A stretch of 64,000 nt of DNA, taken from NCBI GenBank assembly GCA_001695595.3, contig MBPM02000013.1:496001-560000 (forward strand). Direction: 5' to 3'. A program made the translations under genes and the position numbers. The stretch's first letter is position 1; every line of letters begins with the position of its first letter. Positions 21,701 through 34,061 of this stretch are shown here, in pieces. The stretch is from Plasmopara viticola. Taxonomy: Eukaryota; Oomycota; Peronosporomycetes; Peronosporales; Peronosporaceae. The notes under the pieces were generated by a model that was given only the letters and a program-made list of their open reading frames with translations, did not search any database and was not told the origin of the DNA.

Positions 21701-24500
21701 ATCGATGGTAGATTTTTGCAACAACATGAAAGCATTTCTTAAGCGATGTATATTAGTCAAGGCACAGTAGGCGTTGCCAATGAGTTTCGTCAAAGACACC
21801 ATGGTCTATAATGAAAGGTGTTTTAACGTCTCAAAGAAGCTTCTTAATTACTGAAAGTACCTTCTCAACGACGTTCTCATTTTCAACTCAGCCAAGAGCC
21901 AATACTTTAAAGCTCAGTAATTCTGGCACCTCTCTGATTAAAGCGCACTTGTCGTAAGACGAATACTGCTTGGATCGGGAGATTTTTTTAGCCGCGGAGT
22001 ACTTGGAAAACAATATAGCAGCTAAATTCTTGTGAGTCTATGATACCCGTTTTTAATGGAGATTTGTTACTCCACGTGCAATACACGAAGTTGTGTGTTT
22101 GGCATTTGATAATATCAGATGAGACTAATTAAGTACTCGTGAAATGTCGTCACGTCTACTTGAGAGGAAATAAAAGTGGCTTTGTACCTATCTATCCTTT
22201 TCGATAGCTTTAACATATTTACGTTCTCTTTCTAAGGAGCTATTTACAGAGCAAAATATAATACATGCAAAGTCCGATATCGCCCCATGGGCTCGTGCTT
22301 TCGAAGCCATAACCTGCTCATAATTCTGCCGAACTTTCTCATCTTAATGTGGTATCCAACTACCTAGACTACCTAGTTAGGTCTATTTCTTCTTGATGAC
22401 GTCTAAGACCGTCTTATTAGCCCGTCGAACTAAAAATGGCATGTGATTGTTTCTTTGTTTTGCATCCGCAATCACTGGATCGCATTTGAATACAATCGCT
22501 TGCCGTCCATTAAAGTCAAACTCCTATGCACGTGGCGCAAGTCGTGCATCCAACAGATGCGAAAAGGTGGCACGATTTATCCTGGATTTTTTTTTTAATT
22601 TTTTCCAAACTTGCACGCGTCAAAGTAAGATTGTAAACAAGTGCTGCTTGGTGAGATGGGTTGCACAACACCTCGTACAGGAAAATTTGCAGAAATACAT
22701 GCGATCTTTTGGTGTACAACTGTTTATCATCCCCGATGTTCAGGGACCGAGGTGTGCAATGAACTGCATTCTATAGAAATATCAATATAGCTCAAATTTA
22801 TATGAGTTTGGAAATGCCGGAAGTGAAAGACAGTATGTCTTGTCCACGACACAAGTCGCCGCTCTGTAAGAGGTCTACTGACTTTCTGGACACCGAGTCT
22901 AACGAGGAAGAGATTTTTGATCAAAAAAAGTGACGCCGAGCAGTATACAACTTTCTTTCACGTAACATGGCTTTTCAAAAGGCCACTCCTCGCGCGGCAT
23001 CTATATAAGAAATTTGGTTCATAAGGAGACGCTTTTCGAGCGTGCTCTTACAGAAGCTGTATGCACGCTTTTTTCACCAAGTGGAATCTTGTTTTATTAT
23101 TTGACGTGGCATTGCTCGAAGCCTGGAGCTACGATCGTCGACAATCAGGTTCGCAGTGCAATTGCTCTTTTTATGGACTTCCCCGCTGGACACTCACAAG
23201 CGGTATGAGCGTTTTGCGATCAAAAACAGTTTTCTTGGGCACGACGAGTCATCCAGCGCTCATGCTTTCTCATCTGCAAGGAGTGAGAATGTGATTTATG
23301 ATAACCAATCGGTAATGAAAATGGAGAAAGTGATTTATGATAACCAATCGGTAATGAAGGACCACCTTCATTACAAAAGCGTCACTACCGCTGTAGCCAT
23401 AGATGGCTTTCGCTCGCGCTTGACGCTTTAGAATGCATGGCGATGAAAGAATGAAGCAATATAAGTTACTCTTTACAAGAAGCAATTTCACAAATAGGCT
23501 TATGCATTTGGAATGCTGTGAATTGGCTATTTCTTCACCTACGATACTCAGCTAAATAATACTCCACAGCTTCATTCTATGTCTTCTTCATACAGTATTG
23601 AAGCTCCTGTGGTGCAGGCTGTAAATGAAAAAGCATACGTTAGCTCAGGTAATCACGCAACATGGCCATCGTGACGAGCGATTGGGCAATTCCCTCGTTG
23701 CAAATTAAGATTTAACAAAAAAGGCTGCTGTGTTCATACATCAACATTATTTACATTTACGCGCAAACATCGTGCACAGTACTAAAAAAAAGCCCGCCAG
23801 TGAGTTAGTGTAGTAAAGAGAAACGCAAATAAAGGCTGACCTAGATTGACCAAAAAAAATTATGTTCCTCTACAAGCTGCAAACCAGTAATAATGAAGTT
23901 GCCATGTTCGAGCAGGGAGTGAAACTTAGCTAAATGTGGTCACTTTGCTTTTTAAATGTTGTATTCGAGAGCATTTGCCATAAATCAGAAACATTTTTCT
24001 AGATTGTGGTAAGTAAGATCGCAGTCATATCGAGCTCTGCAATTTGCAAAATGATTAATTTTAACGACAAACAAATGAAAAAAACAACGCTAATTAGATT
24101 TTCTTGGAACTATAGCGTACAAAACGTTGACTTTTTACGAGTTCTGTGCACATTAACATACTCGCACCAGAAGCATTAATAAAGCTTCTGTAGCTGAATG
24201 GCAAGCTGACGAAAGGCTTTTAGACCGTACACAATAAGCACGCGATATGCTCACATGGTATTATTATAGTCGTCGTGCAGGGATGCAATTTATGGCGCAG
24301 CGCTAGCAGTGGGGCGTTATAACACGACCCTTTATGTTGGAAGTTGGCTTTCCACAAAGAAGGTCCTGAAATGAATGGAAATTTCTGCTGCTCATCATGC
24401 GCCTCGACCAGTATTTATACTGGATGCTCACAGAAGGAATTTAAATTTGACATTGATAATGGGTCTCTAGATTACAGTTATATAGGTTGGATTGATGGAC
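18740..24500. other. Gene desert, nothing recognised
   Basis: This stretch is AT-rich, with frequent stops in all frames. Frames of 60-110 codons exist (for example 20,147-20,440 and 22,447-22,776) but have no motif, codon pattern or conserved start context I can support. No tRNA, rRNA or transposon end was seen. Confidence 0.45.
23291..23358. repeat. Short direct repeat, 29 bp twice at 39-bp spacing
   Basis: The sequence beginning GTGATTTATGATAACCAATC occurs at 23,291 and again at 23,330, both followed by GGTAATGAA. It is a small local tandem duplication with no obvious function. Confidence 0.85.
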
Positions 24501-24706
24501 CCACCCAAAGAGGTTGTCTTTGATCGCATTTTTCTTTCTCCTGCTCCTCTTTTTTGGTAACTTTATCGACAAAGGTTGAGGTTTTGCCCTTGGACACCAT
24601 CACGTTTCCTGTTCTTTTCTGTGACGAAGTAGCTTCAAATTAACGACAGCGCTGCCAAAACATATTCACGTCTCAAAAAGTAGAAGACTTGTCGTTGAAC
24701 TGTCGA

Positions 24707-25054
24707 TTATGCGAGTGACCTTGCTCTAGCGAGCGACGATCCAGGCGGGTGCTCGTCAAAGCACACGCGGTACCTCTTGACACATTCATTGACGACGATG
24801 TCTACAAACCGAGCGAGGGTCAACAATCGATGCGTTCCGGAAGAAAATGGAAAAATTTCAGCGCCTTTTTTGCGTAAGCGACTCTCTGGCGGAACATTCA
24901 AGGCTCGCCTCTCACGATACAGGCGCAGCGCTTGTTGTGCGTTGTCCTTTCTGTAAGTGCAGCCTGAAATTACAGATGCCGATTTCAATGCAAAGACACC
25001 CTTAAAAGCCGAAGCAGCCTTCTTGTGAGTTGGCTTGGTCTTCGTTATGACCAA
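24707..25054 (-). other. Unrecognised 115-codon open frame, no ATG
   Basis: The stretch is more GC-rich than its surroundings and reads as a basic protein (includes YRKDNAQQALRLYRERRALN and RLLTLARFVDIVVNEC). It begins after a TAA with no ATG, so it could only be an internal exon or a relic. Further downstream on the same strand a short frame starts MVSKGKTSTFVDKVTKKEEQ (around 24,600-24,480), which may belong to the same decayed locus. I cannot name a family. Confidence 0.25.
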
Positions 25055-25866
25055 ATTATTCGCTTAATTAAAGTCAAGAGCAATGGATAACACTTACTCA
25101 GTTGTTAGGCGGGATTGATACTATAAACTGTTTCACAAAATCGAGATTTTAAGCTTAAAGAGGCTTCTTGCCTAAAAGTGATAATTGCTTCCGGTGCACG
25201 ACTCGAGTTCTGTCAGTATGTACACCGATTCGCATACTGAGGCTAGCAAAATAGATACATATTCATATTGGTTTGCATTAGTGATCGTCGATCACCGTAA
25301 TATTAAAATTCTCCTGCACGCCTTCTCTGGATAATGGTGCTGCTTGACCCCGTCACAATTATTACCCGAAACCAAACTTGTACTTTAAAGCATCCTTGCT
25401 GTGCATATACCACGTTCTGTATATGATTACGCTCACGGTTTGACATGAGAGTAGAACTTTTAAGTTAAAGTACAAAAAAGTAATTAAGCAGTCAAGGTAG
25501 GTAAAAAAACTCTTGATCGATATTGTAAGGGAGTGCTGGGAGCGCAACACTAAGAAGTTATCGCATTCCTGGCATGTTTTATACCGTTTTCTTGGTTTGA
25601 CATCTATAGAATCCTTACTTAACAAAAGTGTGACGAGCGATTCGAAGTATCTACAGAGAAAAAAATCGCCTTGCGAAAATAGGGCATTTCAATCAAGCCA
25701 ATCATACTTTTTCTTATCCTTAATGCTTATTGTTACCTGTCATTGGATAATATACGCAATTGCCCCTGCACACGTAGCCAAGCTCTCTATTGCGCCCCTC
25801 CTTTCGGTCACGTGAGCCTGTCTCTATACATCTCTTGTCGCTTAATCACTCCCTACGATCATAACT

Positions 25867-28785
25867 ATGAGTCAGAAGCTGCGCGATTTGATCCGAGGTG
25901 TGCGCGCGTGTAAGACAGCGGCTGAGGAGCGTGCCGTGATCGCAAAAGAGAGTGCGCTTATCCGTACTGCTTTCAAAGACCAAGACAAACAGTACCGCTA
26001 TCGCAATGTAGCCAAGCTTCTTTTTATTCATATGCTGGGCTATCCGTCGCATTTTGGCCAAATGGAATGCGTGAAGCTCATTGCCAGTCCCTACTTTGCC
26101 GAAAAACGCATGGGATACTTGGGCCTCATTCTTTTGCTCACGGATCAGGAAGATGTGCTTACTCTCGTGACCAATTCCGTTAAGAAGTGCGTGTTTCATT
26201 GCGTGGTCGTACACTTTTAGTCGAAATCTGTGAACTAATCTGTCACCACTTTTTTGCTATGAAGTGATTTAAATAATCAGAACCAATTTACTGTAGCGCT
26301 AGCTTTGACGGCAGTGGGCAACGTTGCTTCCGTAAGGTGCCAATTTGGATGACATGCTATAGATGTATTTTAACGCTGTGGCATGTAGGCGGATATGGCG
26401 CGTGACTTGGTCATGGACGTGGACCGTCACCTACGGAGTGACAATGAACATTTGCGCAAGAAAGCCGCGTTGGCTGCGATTCGAGTGTTTACCAAGGTGC
26501 CCGATTTAGTGGAAGACTTCACCGAGTCGATTATAGGACTACTGCGTGCCAAACACCACGGTGTATTGCTTGCGGGTGTGCAGCTTATCACAGAGGTAGT
26601 CCTGTTGGATGCAGCCAACTTGAAGACGTTTAATAGTCTAGTTCCGAAACTTGTCCGTCAGCTGCGCAACTTGTTATCGATGGGTTACTCGAGTGAGTAC
26701 GATGTCAGTGGTATTGCCGATCCGTTCTTGCAAGTGGCAGTTCTTAAGCTGTTGCGGTTGTTGGGCAAAGACAATGAGGAAGCAAGTGAAGCGATGAACG
26801 ATGTGCTGGCACAAGTGGCGACGAACACCGAGACGGCCAAAACGGCTGGCAATGCCATTCTGTACGAATGCGTACAAACCATCATGACGATTGAGAGTGA
26901 CAGTGGACTGCGTGTGCTTGCGATTAATATTCTGGGACGATTTCTGCTGAATCGTGACAACAATATTCGTTATGTAGCACTCAACACTCTGTCCAAGGTC
27001 GTGACTGACGATATTACGGCGGTGCAGCGCCACACCAATACTATCGTGGACTGTTTGAAGGACCCTGACACTTCTATTCGTCAGCGAGCACTTGAACTCA
27101 TTTATTCGCTCGTGAACTCCTCGAATATTCAAACGGTGTGTTCTTTGCGTACGTTGAAAAGATGCACTCATGTCTAACGTGTCTCGTGGTATTGCTACAG
27201 CTCGCTCGGGAAATGCTCAACTACCTTGTCGTCGCGTCGAATGACCAGAAGCCCGAGTTATGTTCGCGTATTGCTGGTGACTACGAGATCTTTGTCATTC
27301 TTGGGGCTGCAGACTTTTCTTTGTAACGCTCTCTTTTGCTTGCGACAGACGCTGTGGAACGCTATGCACCATCAAGCCGGTGGCACATTGATACACTGAT
27401 TACAATGATGTCGATTGCTGGTGCGATGCTACCTGACGAGCGGATTTGCAGCTCGCTCATCACGCTTATCCAAGGCAATCCAAATTTGCATCCATACGTG
27501 GTCCACAAATTGTTTCGTGCCCTCAATGACGACGTTTCCCAACTGTCACTTGTTCACGTGGGTATCTGGTGCGTTGGTGAGTACAGTAAGTTCCTCTTGC
27601 TGGATGCACCGCCATCCGAAGATACTCTGAGCGACAAGAGTCGTGTGGATGAGAGCAGAATCGTTGAGCTCTTTAGGACAATTCTGTGCCACCATGGATC
27701 CACAGACATCACTCGAGCGTACTCGCTCAATGCTATGGTGAAGCTGACGACGCGATTCAGTTTACAATCTGAAATCGCCAATCTTAATTCATTGATCTCC
27801 TCGTTTAGCACATCGATGGTGCTTGAACTTCAGCAGCGAGCTACTGAATACTATGCGATTGGACAGCCGCAGTGGGCCTCACTACGCAACGATGTTTTTG
27901 CCAATATGCCTGCCATTGATGCGTCAAAGGTGCGCAACCGTAATGGCGACCTTTCTTCGTCGGCAATGGGGTCTGCTGATCTTCTTGGTGACGACGCGGA
28001 CGCTTACTCCAGTAGTGAATCTGCTGCAGCTCCTTCGAAGCCTGTGCACGCGTCTCATTCAAGTACTAGTACCAGTCTGCTTGACCTGGACGACATTTTC
28101 GGCGGTGGTGCATCGACATCAAGCACAAGCACGTCACTCTCTGCCCCAACTTCGGCTCCAGCTGCACCGCCTGCCGTGGACTTGCTAGCAGACATTTTTT
28201 CGAGTAGTCCGGCTGTTCCAGCACCTGCCCCTGTTCCTGCCGCATCTTCGTTTGGTCAAAGTAGTGGCTCCGCTGGTGGAGGTGCCAACGATTTGTTGGG
28301 TCTCATGGACTTTAGTACCCCGGCTTTGGCGCAACCAGTACCAAATCCGTCTCTGCGCGCTTACGAGAAGAATGGACTAACTGTGGATCTGGAGATCACA
28401 AAGCCTAATTTGGACGACAAGTCCGTGACGTACATCACGGCAACTACGCGAAATTCGTGTGCTACTCCGATCGAGAAATTTGTGTTCCTTGCAGCATTTC
28501 CCAAGTACATTAAATTGAAAATGGAGCCCCCTACAGGTGATGTAGTGCCGCCGAACAACGGTGGAGCCGTGACTCAAGTTGTCAAGATTCAAAATAGTCA
28601 GCAGGGCGAGGTAAACTTTTTGCTTTTGATACTTTTAATGACTCAACGAGTATAGGAATGGCTAATGGCGTTGTGGTGTGTCGTTGCAGAAACCTGTGCT
28701 GATGAGGATTAAACTTGACTTTCAATTCAATGGCAGTAAGGTGGAGGACATGTTGACCGTAAACAACTTTCCGTCCGGCATTTAA
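25867..28785 (+). CDS. AP1G1: AP-1 complex subunit gamma (gamma-adaptin), 855 aa, six exons
   Basis: This is the large subunit of the AP-1 clathrin adaptor, which sorts cargo at trans-Golgi and endosomes. My model joins 25867-26186, 26265-26331, 26389-27135, 27201-27276, 27349-28610 and 28690-28785; all introns are GT-AG and 57-79 nt, and the frame closes at 855 aa (animal gamma about 820). The head/trunk (1-597) has family blocks: [92 protein letters not shown] and [11 protein letters not shown]. The hinge (about 600-735) is Ser/Ala/Pro-rich, with a clathrin-box-like LLDLD at 647 and DLL motifs. The ear (about 740-855) ends [18 protein letters not shown], as in gamma ears. The start is the first ATG before the conserved N-terminus. 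It is convergent with the next gene, 162 bp away. Gamma rather than alpha/delta/epsilon is supported by the N-terminus and ear. Confidence 0.95.
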
Positions 28786-28947
28786 GTAGACTGCCTCGAG
28801 CTTTCGACCAATGCATTACTCGATGCTATCTAGTGGCGAACCTTTTGGTGTCGAAGGCGCAACTTGTGGCTTCACAAATGTAAGTATGGAGATAACTGAA
28901 ATGACTTATTTTGTGTTGTTGCCATGCATCAATTTAGCGAGCAAACC

Positions 28948-29905
28948 CTACGTGCCTTGCTTGATTGTTGTGAGACGAAATTGCCAGTAAGCCTTCCTGA
29001 CGCGATCTGTGTCGTTCATCAGTGTTTCTACTAGCTTACTGGCAGAAGTTAAAGCCTCGTCTGTGCCTTCTTTCTCGTAAAGATCTACCAACAATGCTGC
29101 TGCAAAGATGCAATCTGGCGTAGCTGTCAGGACCTCACGTGCCTTCTCTGTCACTTGCGTCGCAAAACACGTTTCATAGCCACGAACGAGACCACGCAGA
29201 TAGTTCCATGGACTCTCGTTATGTACAGCGACGGCAATCTTTTCCAACGCATAGAACACTTCGACCTGGCGAGCTGCCTCCGTTGCAAGCTTTGCCGTGT
29301 TGCTCAGCACAAACCAGCGATGGTTCCACGCCGAATTGTTTCGTACGTCGTTTAACAGCATCTTGTCCACAAACTCAATCTCTCCGTCCCACAAAGCAAA
29401 AGTCTTGATAGCCCATTGACGATGTGCCCACGCGTGATAGTTTTTCGAGTCTTCATTAATAGCCAATGCACAAAATGCCTTTTCTTGGCTACCGTCGTGT
29501 AACATGGAGCAGATCTCGCGACGGTGGTGCCAAATCTGGTAGTTCTTGGGATGCTGGATGGCCATGTCCGCTGTATACTGCAATTCTTCTCGTAAATCCG
29601 AGCCCAACGCTTCAAGCACACGCCGTCGAAATAACCAGACTGTATAGTTGGCTGGATTGGCATCAATGACGTCAAGTGTTAATGCCAACGTGCGCTCACT
29701 ATACTCGTTGATCTTGAGGACGCCCCGGAAACAGTCCATAACGTCTATAACTATTTGAGACTGTGAGTGAGAGACGTCAACAACAGATTGAGGATACGAA
29801 GCACATACATTCGTCAGAGTAGGCAATGCTAACGATTGGGTCGGGGCCGTCATCCTGCGGCACCTTGACAACATCAGCCCAGGCCGGATCGTCTCTATAT
29901 TTCAT
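28948..29905 (-). CDS. FNTA: Protein farnesyltransferase / geranylgeranyltransferase-I alpha subunit, 299 aa, two exons
   Basis: This is the shared alpha subunit of the CaaX prenyltransferases, which pairs with a beta subunit to attach farnesyl or geranylgeranyl to C-terminal Cys. The model joins complement(29809-29905) and complement(28948-29750) around a 58-nt GT-AG intron (29751-29808). Exon 1 gives [13 protein letters not shown] then [17 protein letters not shown], the typical segment before the repeats, and splicing produces [16 protein letters not shown]. The five PPTA repeats show NYTVW (67), NYQIW (102), NYHAW (136), NNSAW (170) and ESPWNY (211), with RR/HR pairs after each Trp. An ATG at 29,874 opens an unspliced alternative but loses the conserved exon 1, so I reject it. 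Length is near that of yeast RAM2, without the Pro-rich animal N-terminus. The C-terminus is simple ([10 protein letters not shown]). Confidence 0.93.
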
Positions 29906-30000
29906 TGCGCTCGTTAAAATTAGTTTATAGCGCAACTTAAAAGTGAGGTATTGTATTTCGCTAATCTTTCATTCTACCTGTTACGGTAAATTATTAAGCT

Positions 30001-30558
30001 TTAAGTATCTTTTGCCGCCTTACTTTTAAGGACGGCGCGCATGTCCTCGGCCGTTTGCTTGGCGATGTCTTGCGAGCGCATCATAAATCGGTCCGAGCCC
30101 CAGCATACCACAAAGTAGATAAGGCCAAATGGAACTTGCTCGTCCAGCAAGTCACCCACTTGGCGTGGAAGTTTCAACAAGCGCGACGAGAACGTGGCCA
30201 CGAACCAAAAACCTTGCAGCAGCGAGAAGGCAAAGGCAATTTTAAAAGCCAGGAGTGGTTGTAGCCATCGACGGATGAAGAAAACTGTACTTGCTGCGAT
30301 AATCACAGACAAGGCTTCGAATCCCACGACGAAGCTAATACCGCGAGGGGTTTGGCGCATGCGCTGTACCTCCATGTAGCTCATGAGCGCCACGAGACCC
30401 GCCATCTTGCTAAGGAAAGACACCCATAAATCGTTGAAATAAATCGTCTTGGCATAGTGGTGCAATACTTTTTGATTCGTTGCTTCCTCCACTGAAAGCC
30501 GTACCGCATCATGCTTTAAACGCTCAGCGCGCTTAGTAGCGGTTGTCTTTGGTGCCAT
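30001..30558 (-). CDS. Small multi-pass membrane protein, 185 aa, function unknown
   Basis: This is an intronless frame from ATG, the only Met before the basic N-terminus (MAPKTTATKRAERLKHD). Residues 1-43 are charged and soluble. Hydrophobic segments at about 45-62, 73-95, 101-123 and 142-155 suggest three or four membrane helices, and the tail (156-185) is charged and helical (RSQDIAKQTAEDMRAVLKSK). No cleavable signal peptide is evident, which fits an ER or other internal membrane, but that is inference. The reading frame has coding-like codon use and regular hydrophobic periodicity. It runs in the same direction as the prenyltransferase gene, with 95 bp between this stop and that start. 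I do not recognise the family. Confidence 0.8.
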   Translation of the reverse strand: MAPKTTATKRAERLKHDAVRLSVEEATNQKVLHHYAKTIYFNDLWVSFLSKMAGLVALMSYMEVQRMRQTPRGISFVVGFEALSVIIAASTVFFIRRWLQPLLAFKIAFAFSLLQGFWFVATFSSRLLKLPRQVGDLLDEQVPFGLIYFVVCWGSDRFMMRSQDIAKQTAEDMRAVLKSKAAKDT

Positions 30559-30776
30559 TGCTTATCTACACCTTCTTTTAAAGAAATTCAAATAAAGATA
30601 AGGATGAGCTGGTTGACATAAATTCGTTTTTGAAATAAACAGTACAAAATAAAAATTAAGTACTAGATCGTCATTAGGCGAGAGAGACTATAAATGTAGT
30701 ACGTGCTCCGCATCTGTTTCAAGCATGACCAATAACACAATCAATTTTTGATATGTACACGTTGAGAACAAGAGCA

Positions 30777-31172
30777 TCATGGTAGAATTGATGCATGTAT
30801 TTTATTTCTTACTAATTGGTATTTAGCATTGTATTGTATTACGTTATCGCGTTGCCAAGTTATGCACGTGCTAGGCTCAGTCTGGCTAGTCCACGGCATA
30901 GAATAGTGTCCGCATACGTCGGGTCTCGTTCGGCGGGCAGTGCAGCCAGCACCGAGGTCGTGAGGGTCTTCCATTATTTTGTTTAACTCTGACTTGGTAA
31001 GTGCCCAGGTGGCGCCCTGGTGCTGGAGACCGTCACGTCGAGAATGAGACTCGTTAGAGACCTGCAGATGCCCGAGAGCACCTGCTTGAAGCGCGCGAGC
31101 ATTAAATCCACCCGCTTGGAAGGAGGGCGGCACCCCAACCTTTTCCGAAGGGTATTTAGCATGTTTTGCCAT
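30777..31172 (-). other. Unrecognised 131-codon open frame next to a SINE
   Basis: The frame starts with ATG (MAKHAKYPSEKVGVPPSFQA) and is GC-richer than its flanks. The phrase LNKIM recurs: a near-copy of the TTTTGTTTAACTCTGAC stretch occurs at 30,978 and 31,176, so part of the frame is an internal duplication. It directly precedes the SINE at 31,235. It may be a transposon-derived relic. No motif is recognised. Confidence 0.25.
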
Positions 31173-31234
31173 AATTTTGTTTAATCTTGACGCTAAGTAT
31201 TTATAAGAAGCGCAGGCTCAGTTTGATCTCAAAA

Positions 31235-31538
31235 CCGACCCTGTGGCTCGAGCGGTTAGCCGTTCGACCCAGGACCGGGTGGTACCTGGTTCGATACCCA
31301 TAGGATCCGAATTAAGGCAGCCGGAGATAGGTCACAAAAATGGACGAGCCATCACACCCGAGTGTTTGACTGCCCTACCAACTTGCGCTCGATTGGGTAA
31401 TAAAAGGGTTGGGTGGGGGACGCCCCACTGACTGAAAAAGCCATATAGTGTGATGAAAGTTATAAAACCCGGTCTCAATATGGGTCGGATTGCTCGATAG
31501 TGACAGCTTAGTCCTAGCGCGTGGGTTCCGGTAGCTTG
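31235..31538 (+). mobile_element. tRNA-derived SINE, copy 1
   Basis: The head is tRNA-like, with a pol III A box TGGCTCGAGCGG at 31,244-31,255 and a B box GGTTCGATACC at 31,288-31,298. The tail is shared with the copy at 46,915: GCAGCCGGA, CCATCACACCCGAGTGT, GACGCCCCAC, AATATGGGTCGGATTGCT and ACAGCTTAGTCC, ending GGTAGCTT. The element has no coding capacity and would depend on LINE machinery. Flanking duplication is unclear (possible GATCTCA on both sides). Confidence 0.85.
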
Positions 31539-32105
31539 AAACTCAGGCCGATCTCAGAGATAGTACAAACTGTATACATAGAAAAATCTTAGGCAATTGA
31601 TAATGCCAATGAATTTGTTTGAATTCCCGTATTGTTATTCCTTCTCATCATTTCTGTCGAGTATCTTGACTATCGCCCATAATACACTCAGTCTTTTAGA
31701 CACAAAATTTCCACATTTCTTACAAATTCTGGGATGGCAAACATAATCGAACTTCTCGCAGATGCGATGCGAAAATATCAATGGAACGTAAAAATGTACA
31801 CAAAGCCCGGCATCTAGCCTTTATGGCATAATCTACCGGTATTATTGTGCACCTTTACGCTCCGTAAACGCACAAACTGTCTAATATTTGGCTTGTCCGA
31901 TCATTGATTTGCAAATGGTCTGCTGTGGACATACAAAAAGATTCCGTATGTCGAAGGCTTCAGTTTGAGATTGTCGACTTGGAAATTTCTGTTACAGCAT
32001 TGTTGATTCGACATCGCTGGTCGTGTCCGGCACATTCGCCAAGCTAAGCATTTCTTCAGTTGGTAAGCAGTGACCATACAATTTGTACAGTCTATTAAGT
32101 CCTAA

Positions 32106-32388
32106 ACTCGACCCTGTTGCTCGAGTAATTGGTATTCGACCCGTGACCGGGAGGTACATGTTCGATGCCCGTATGGTCAGAAATTAAGGCAGCTGGAGAT
32201 AGCTCACTGAAGGGAGCGATCAATAGCACTTGAATGCGTGACTGCCTAATCAGACCGTACTCAATTTAGTTGGGCGGCCTTGACACCCCACCGATCAATA
32301 AATCACCATAGAGCAATACAGAACTCGGTCACACTGCCACCATCGTGCGCTTGAGACAGCTTAGTCCTTGCGTGTGAGTTCCATTAGC
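32106..32388 (+). mobile_element. tRNA-derived SINE, copy 2 (older, diverged)
   Basis: It is the same family as the copies at 31,235 and 46,915: CGACCCTGTTGCTCGAGTAATTGG for the A-box region, ATGTTCGATGCCC for the B box, then GGCAGCTGGAGATAG, GTGACTGCCTAATC, CACCCCACCGATC and ACAGCTTAGTCCTTGCG. Many point changes damage both promoter boxes, so it is an old, probably inactive copy. No clear target duplication is seen. Confidence 0.75.
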
Positions 32389-32389
32389 A

Positions 32390-34055
32390 AAAACCGAATT
32401 GACACTGGCAGATGCCGACAGCGTAGTGACTCCAGCAACCTTGACACTGGTGCGGTCGCTCTCGGTGATAAAGATTCTGGTGGCACACCATTTATGTGTG
32501 CACATATTTGCAGACTTTTCTTGTGCAACTTTTGTAACTAGCAGTGGGTGCATACCAAGACATACGTTTTTTTTTACCGCGGATGATCTCCAAGCGATGA
32601 ATCATGTTCAATACAAACGGTACGATGCGTTAAATTTCTATCATGAGGTGCCAATACTTGTGTTGAATTAATTTTATAAGCAGGCTGTTATACAAAAGCT
32701 TAACTCCCAACGAGGACAAACGTAATCTCGCGCCCAATGAAGCCAATATTATTTTGCTCGAATTATTGAAGTCATTGCTTCATATAGTCTTCAGCAGAGC
32801 CAAGCACATGTCATCTCGCGCACGCGGCACGTATCCGAGTTGTTACAGATAAGGTCGTACTTGTGGCATGGGCTAGAAACAAGTCTGGGGAACGCGAAAG
32901 GTGACCAGCCAAAATGTTCGAGGTCTTGCCTTGTATTTCACCTTGGAGTTTTATTCCTAGCCACTCGCCTATTCTCTACTAGAGGCAAGGGGGCTGTGTC
33001 ACTGTGCAAAGTGGCGCAAACTCTGTAATTATCACGAATGACTTGACTCCTATCCATTGATCCCTTGCTTTGACAAAAAAATGCTTTGGTATGCGCACAC
33101 AATCGAGCACTGCTTGCAAGTAAGCATTGTGGAGCTATTCTATCCTCCCAGGCTCTACATAACTTTTAAACAATCGAAGCATGCCCGCAAATACGCTCTG
33201 AGGAGCATATGCAGTTCCATCAGCAGGCAACAAAGCAACTGAGTCGGGATTGGAGACTTTTAGTCCTGAATAATCACTTTAGAGCATGCTGCTCAAAGTG
33301 CTCGCTCTCGCGCATAAAGAGTTGATTGTATCCGTCGTTCAAGATGAGTGTGTTGTACGTTTAACGCTCTGCTATGCAACATACTATTCAAAAAATCGAT
33401 GTTCGCTTTAATATAGTTGCCGCATTTAGCTTATTATTGGCGTCAGTAATACGACGCTCTCCATTTGAGTCTCTTTATTGGTATATCGGCGTATAATGAA
33501 GGCTTCCTTTTACAAACCGTCGGAAAATGAAGCTCTCGCGTTGACTCGGGCTATAAACTTAAGACGATAAAGGCACGTTGCACTTTTTATAAAGGCCTTA
33601 GCCGTCTTGCGTAGTATTTGGCTTCACCTCTTCTGAGCGGTAACGTCGGTAACGGGTCTCACGAGTCCACGACGTGTCATGTCTTCTGCAAGAAATACTA
33701 CAAATCCGCTTAATCTTTACAACCGAAGATACACATCTCGCCCCAAGTAGATTCTTAGTTTATTCCAAGAGTAACAACACTTTATCTCTTTCTCAGGTCA
33801 TATGATTACAATTGAAGCTATGTCATCAGCTCTAGAACCGATGGAAGCGCTAACCTAAAAAGATATTCAAATCAAAAATATTTTAGGAAAAAAATGCTTT
33901 TAAGCTTATTTTCTTTCGATCGTACCGTATCCTTTTTCGGGGCATCGTATACAAGCGCTATCGTCATCTACCGACATGCCTAGCTTAGCCATTTCCGTCT
34001 AAGACAAGGTGCTCTGCACTGAGCGCTAAGCATTAAATCTTCTCCTCGACAAAAT
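32390..34055. other. Gene-poor stretch, nothing recognised
   Basis: Short frames only (up to 90 codons at 32,399-32,671), without motifs. No RNA gene or repeat was identified. Confidence 0.45.
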
Positions 34056-34061
34056 CGACGG

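Noticed and set aside
24185..24225. tRNA-like TGTAGCTGAATGGCAAGC
   Set aside because: No B box follows at the expected distance.
26674..27171. 165-codon minus-strand frame in AP-1 gamma
   Set aside because: It lies antisense to conserved adaptin trunk sequence, so it is a shadow.
27138..27326. Separate small plus-strand gene between adaptin exons
   Set aside because: It reads through introns 3 and 4; its conserved part is exon 4 of gamma-adaptin.
29817..29874. ATG at 29,874 as start of the prenyltransferase subunit
   Set aside because: It is in a different frame from conserved exon 1 and depends on retaining the 58-nt intron; the spliced model restores the family N-terminus.
30781..31172. 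131-codon frame as a confident gene
   Set aside because: It contains an internal duplicated stretch, abuts a SINE and has no known domain, so it is kept only as an unrecognised frame.
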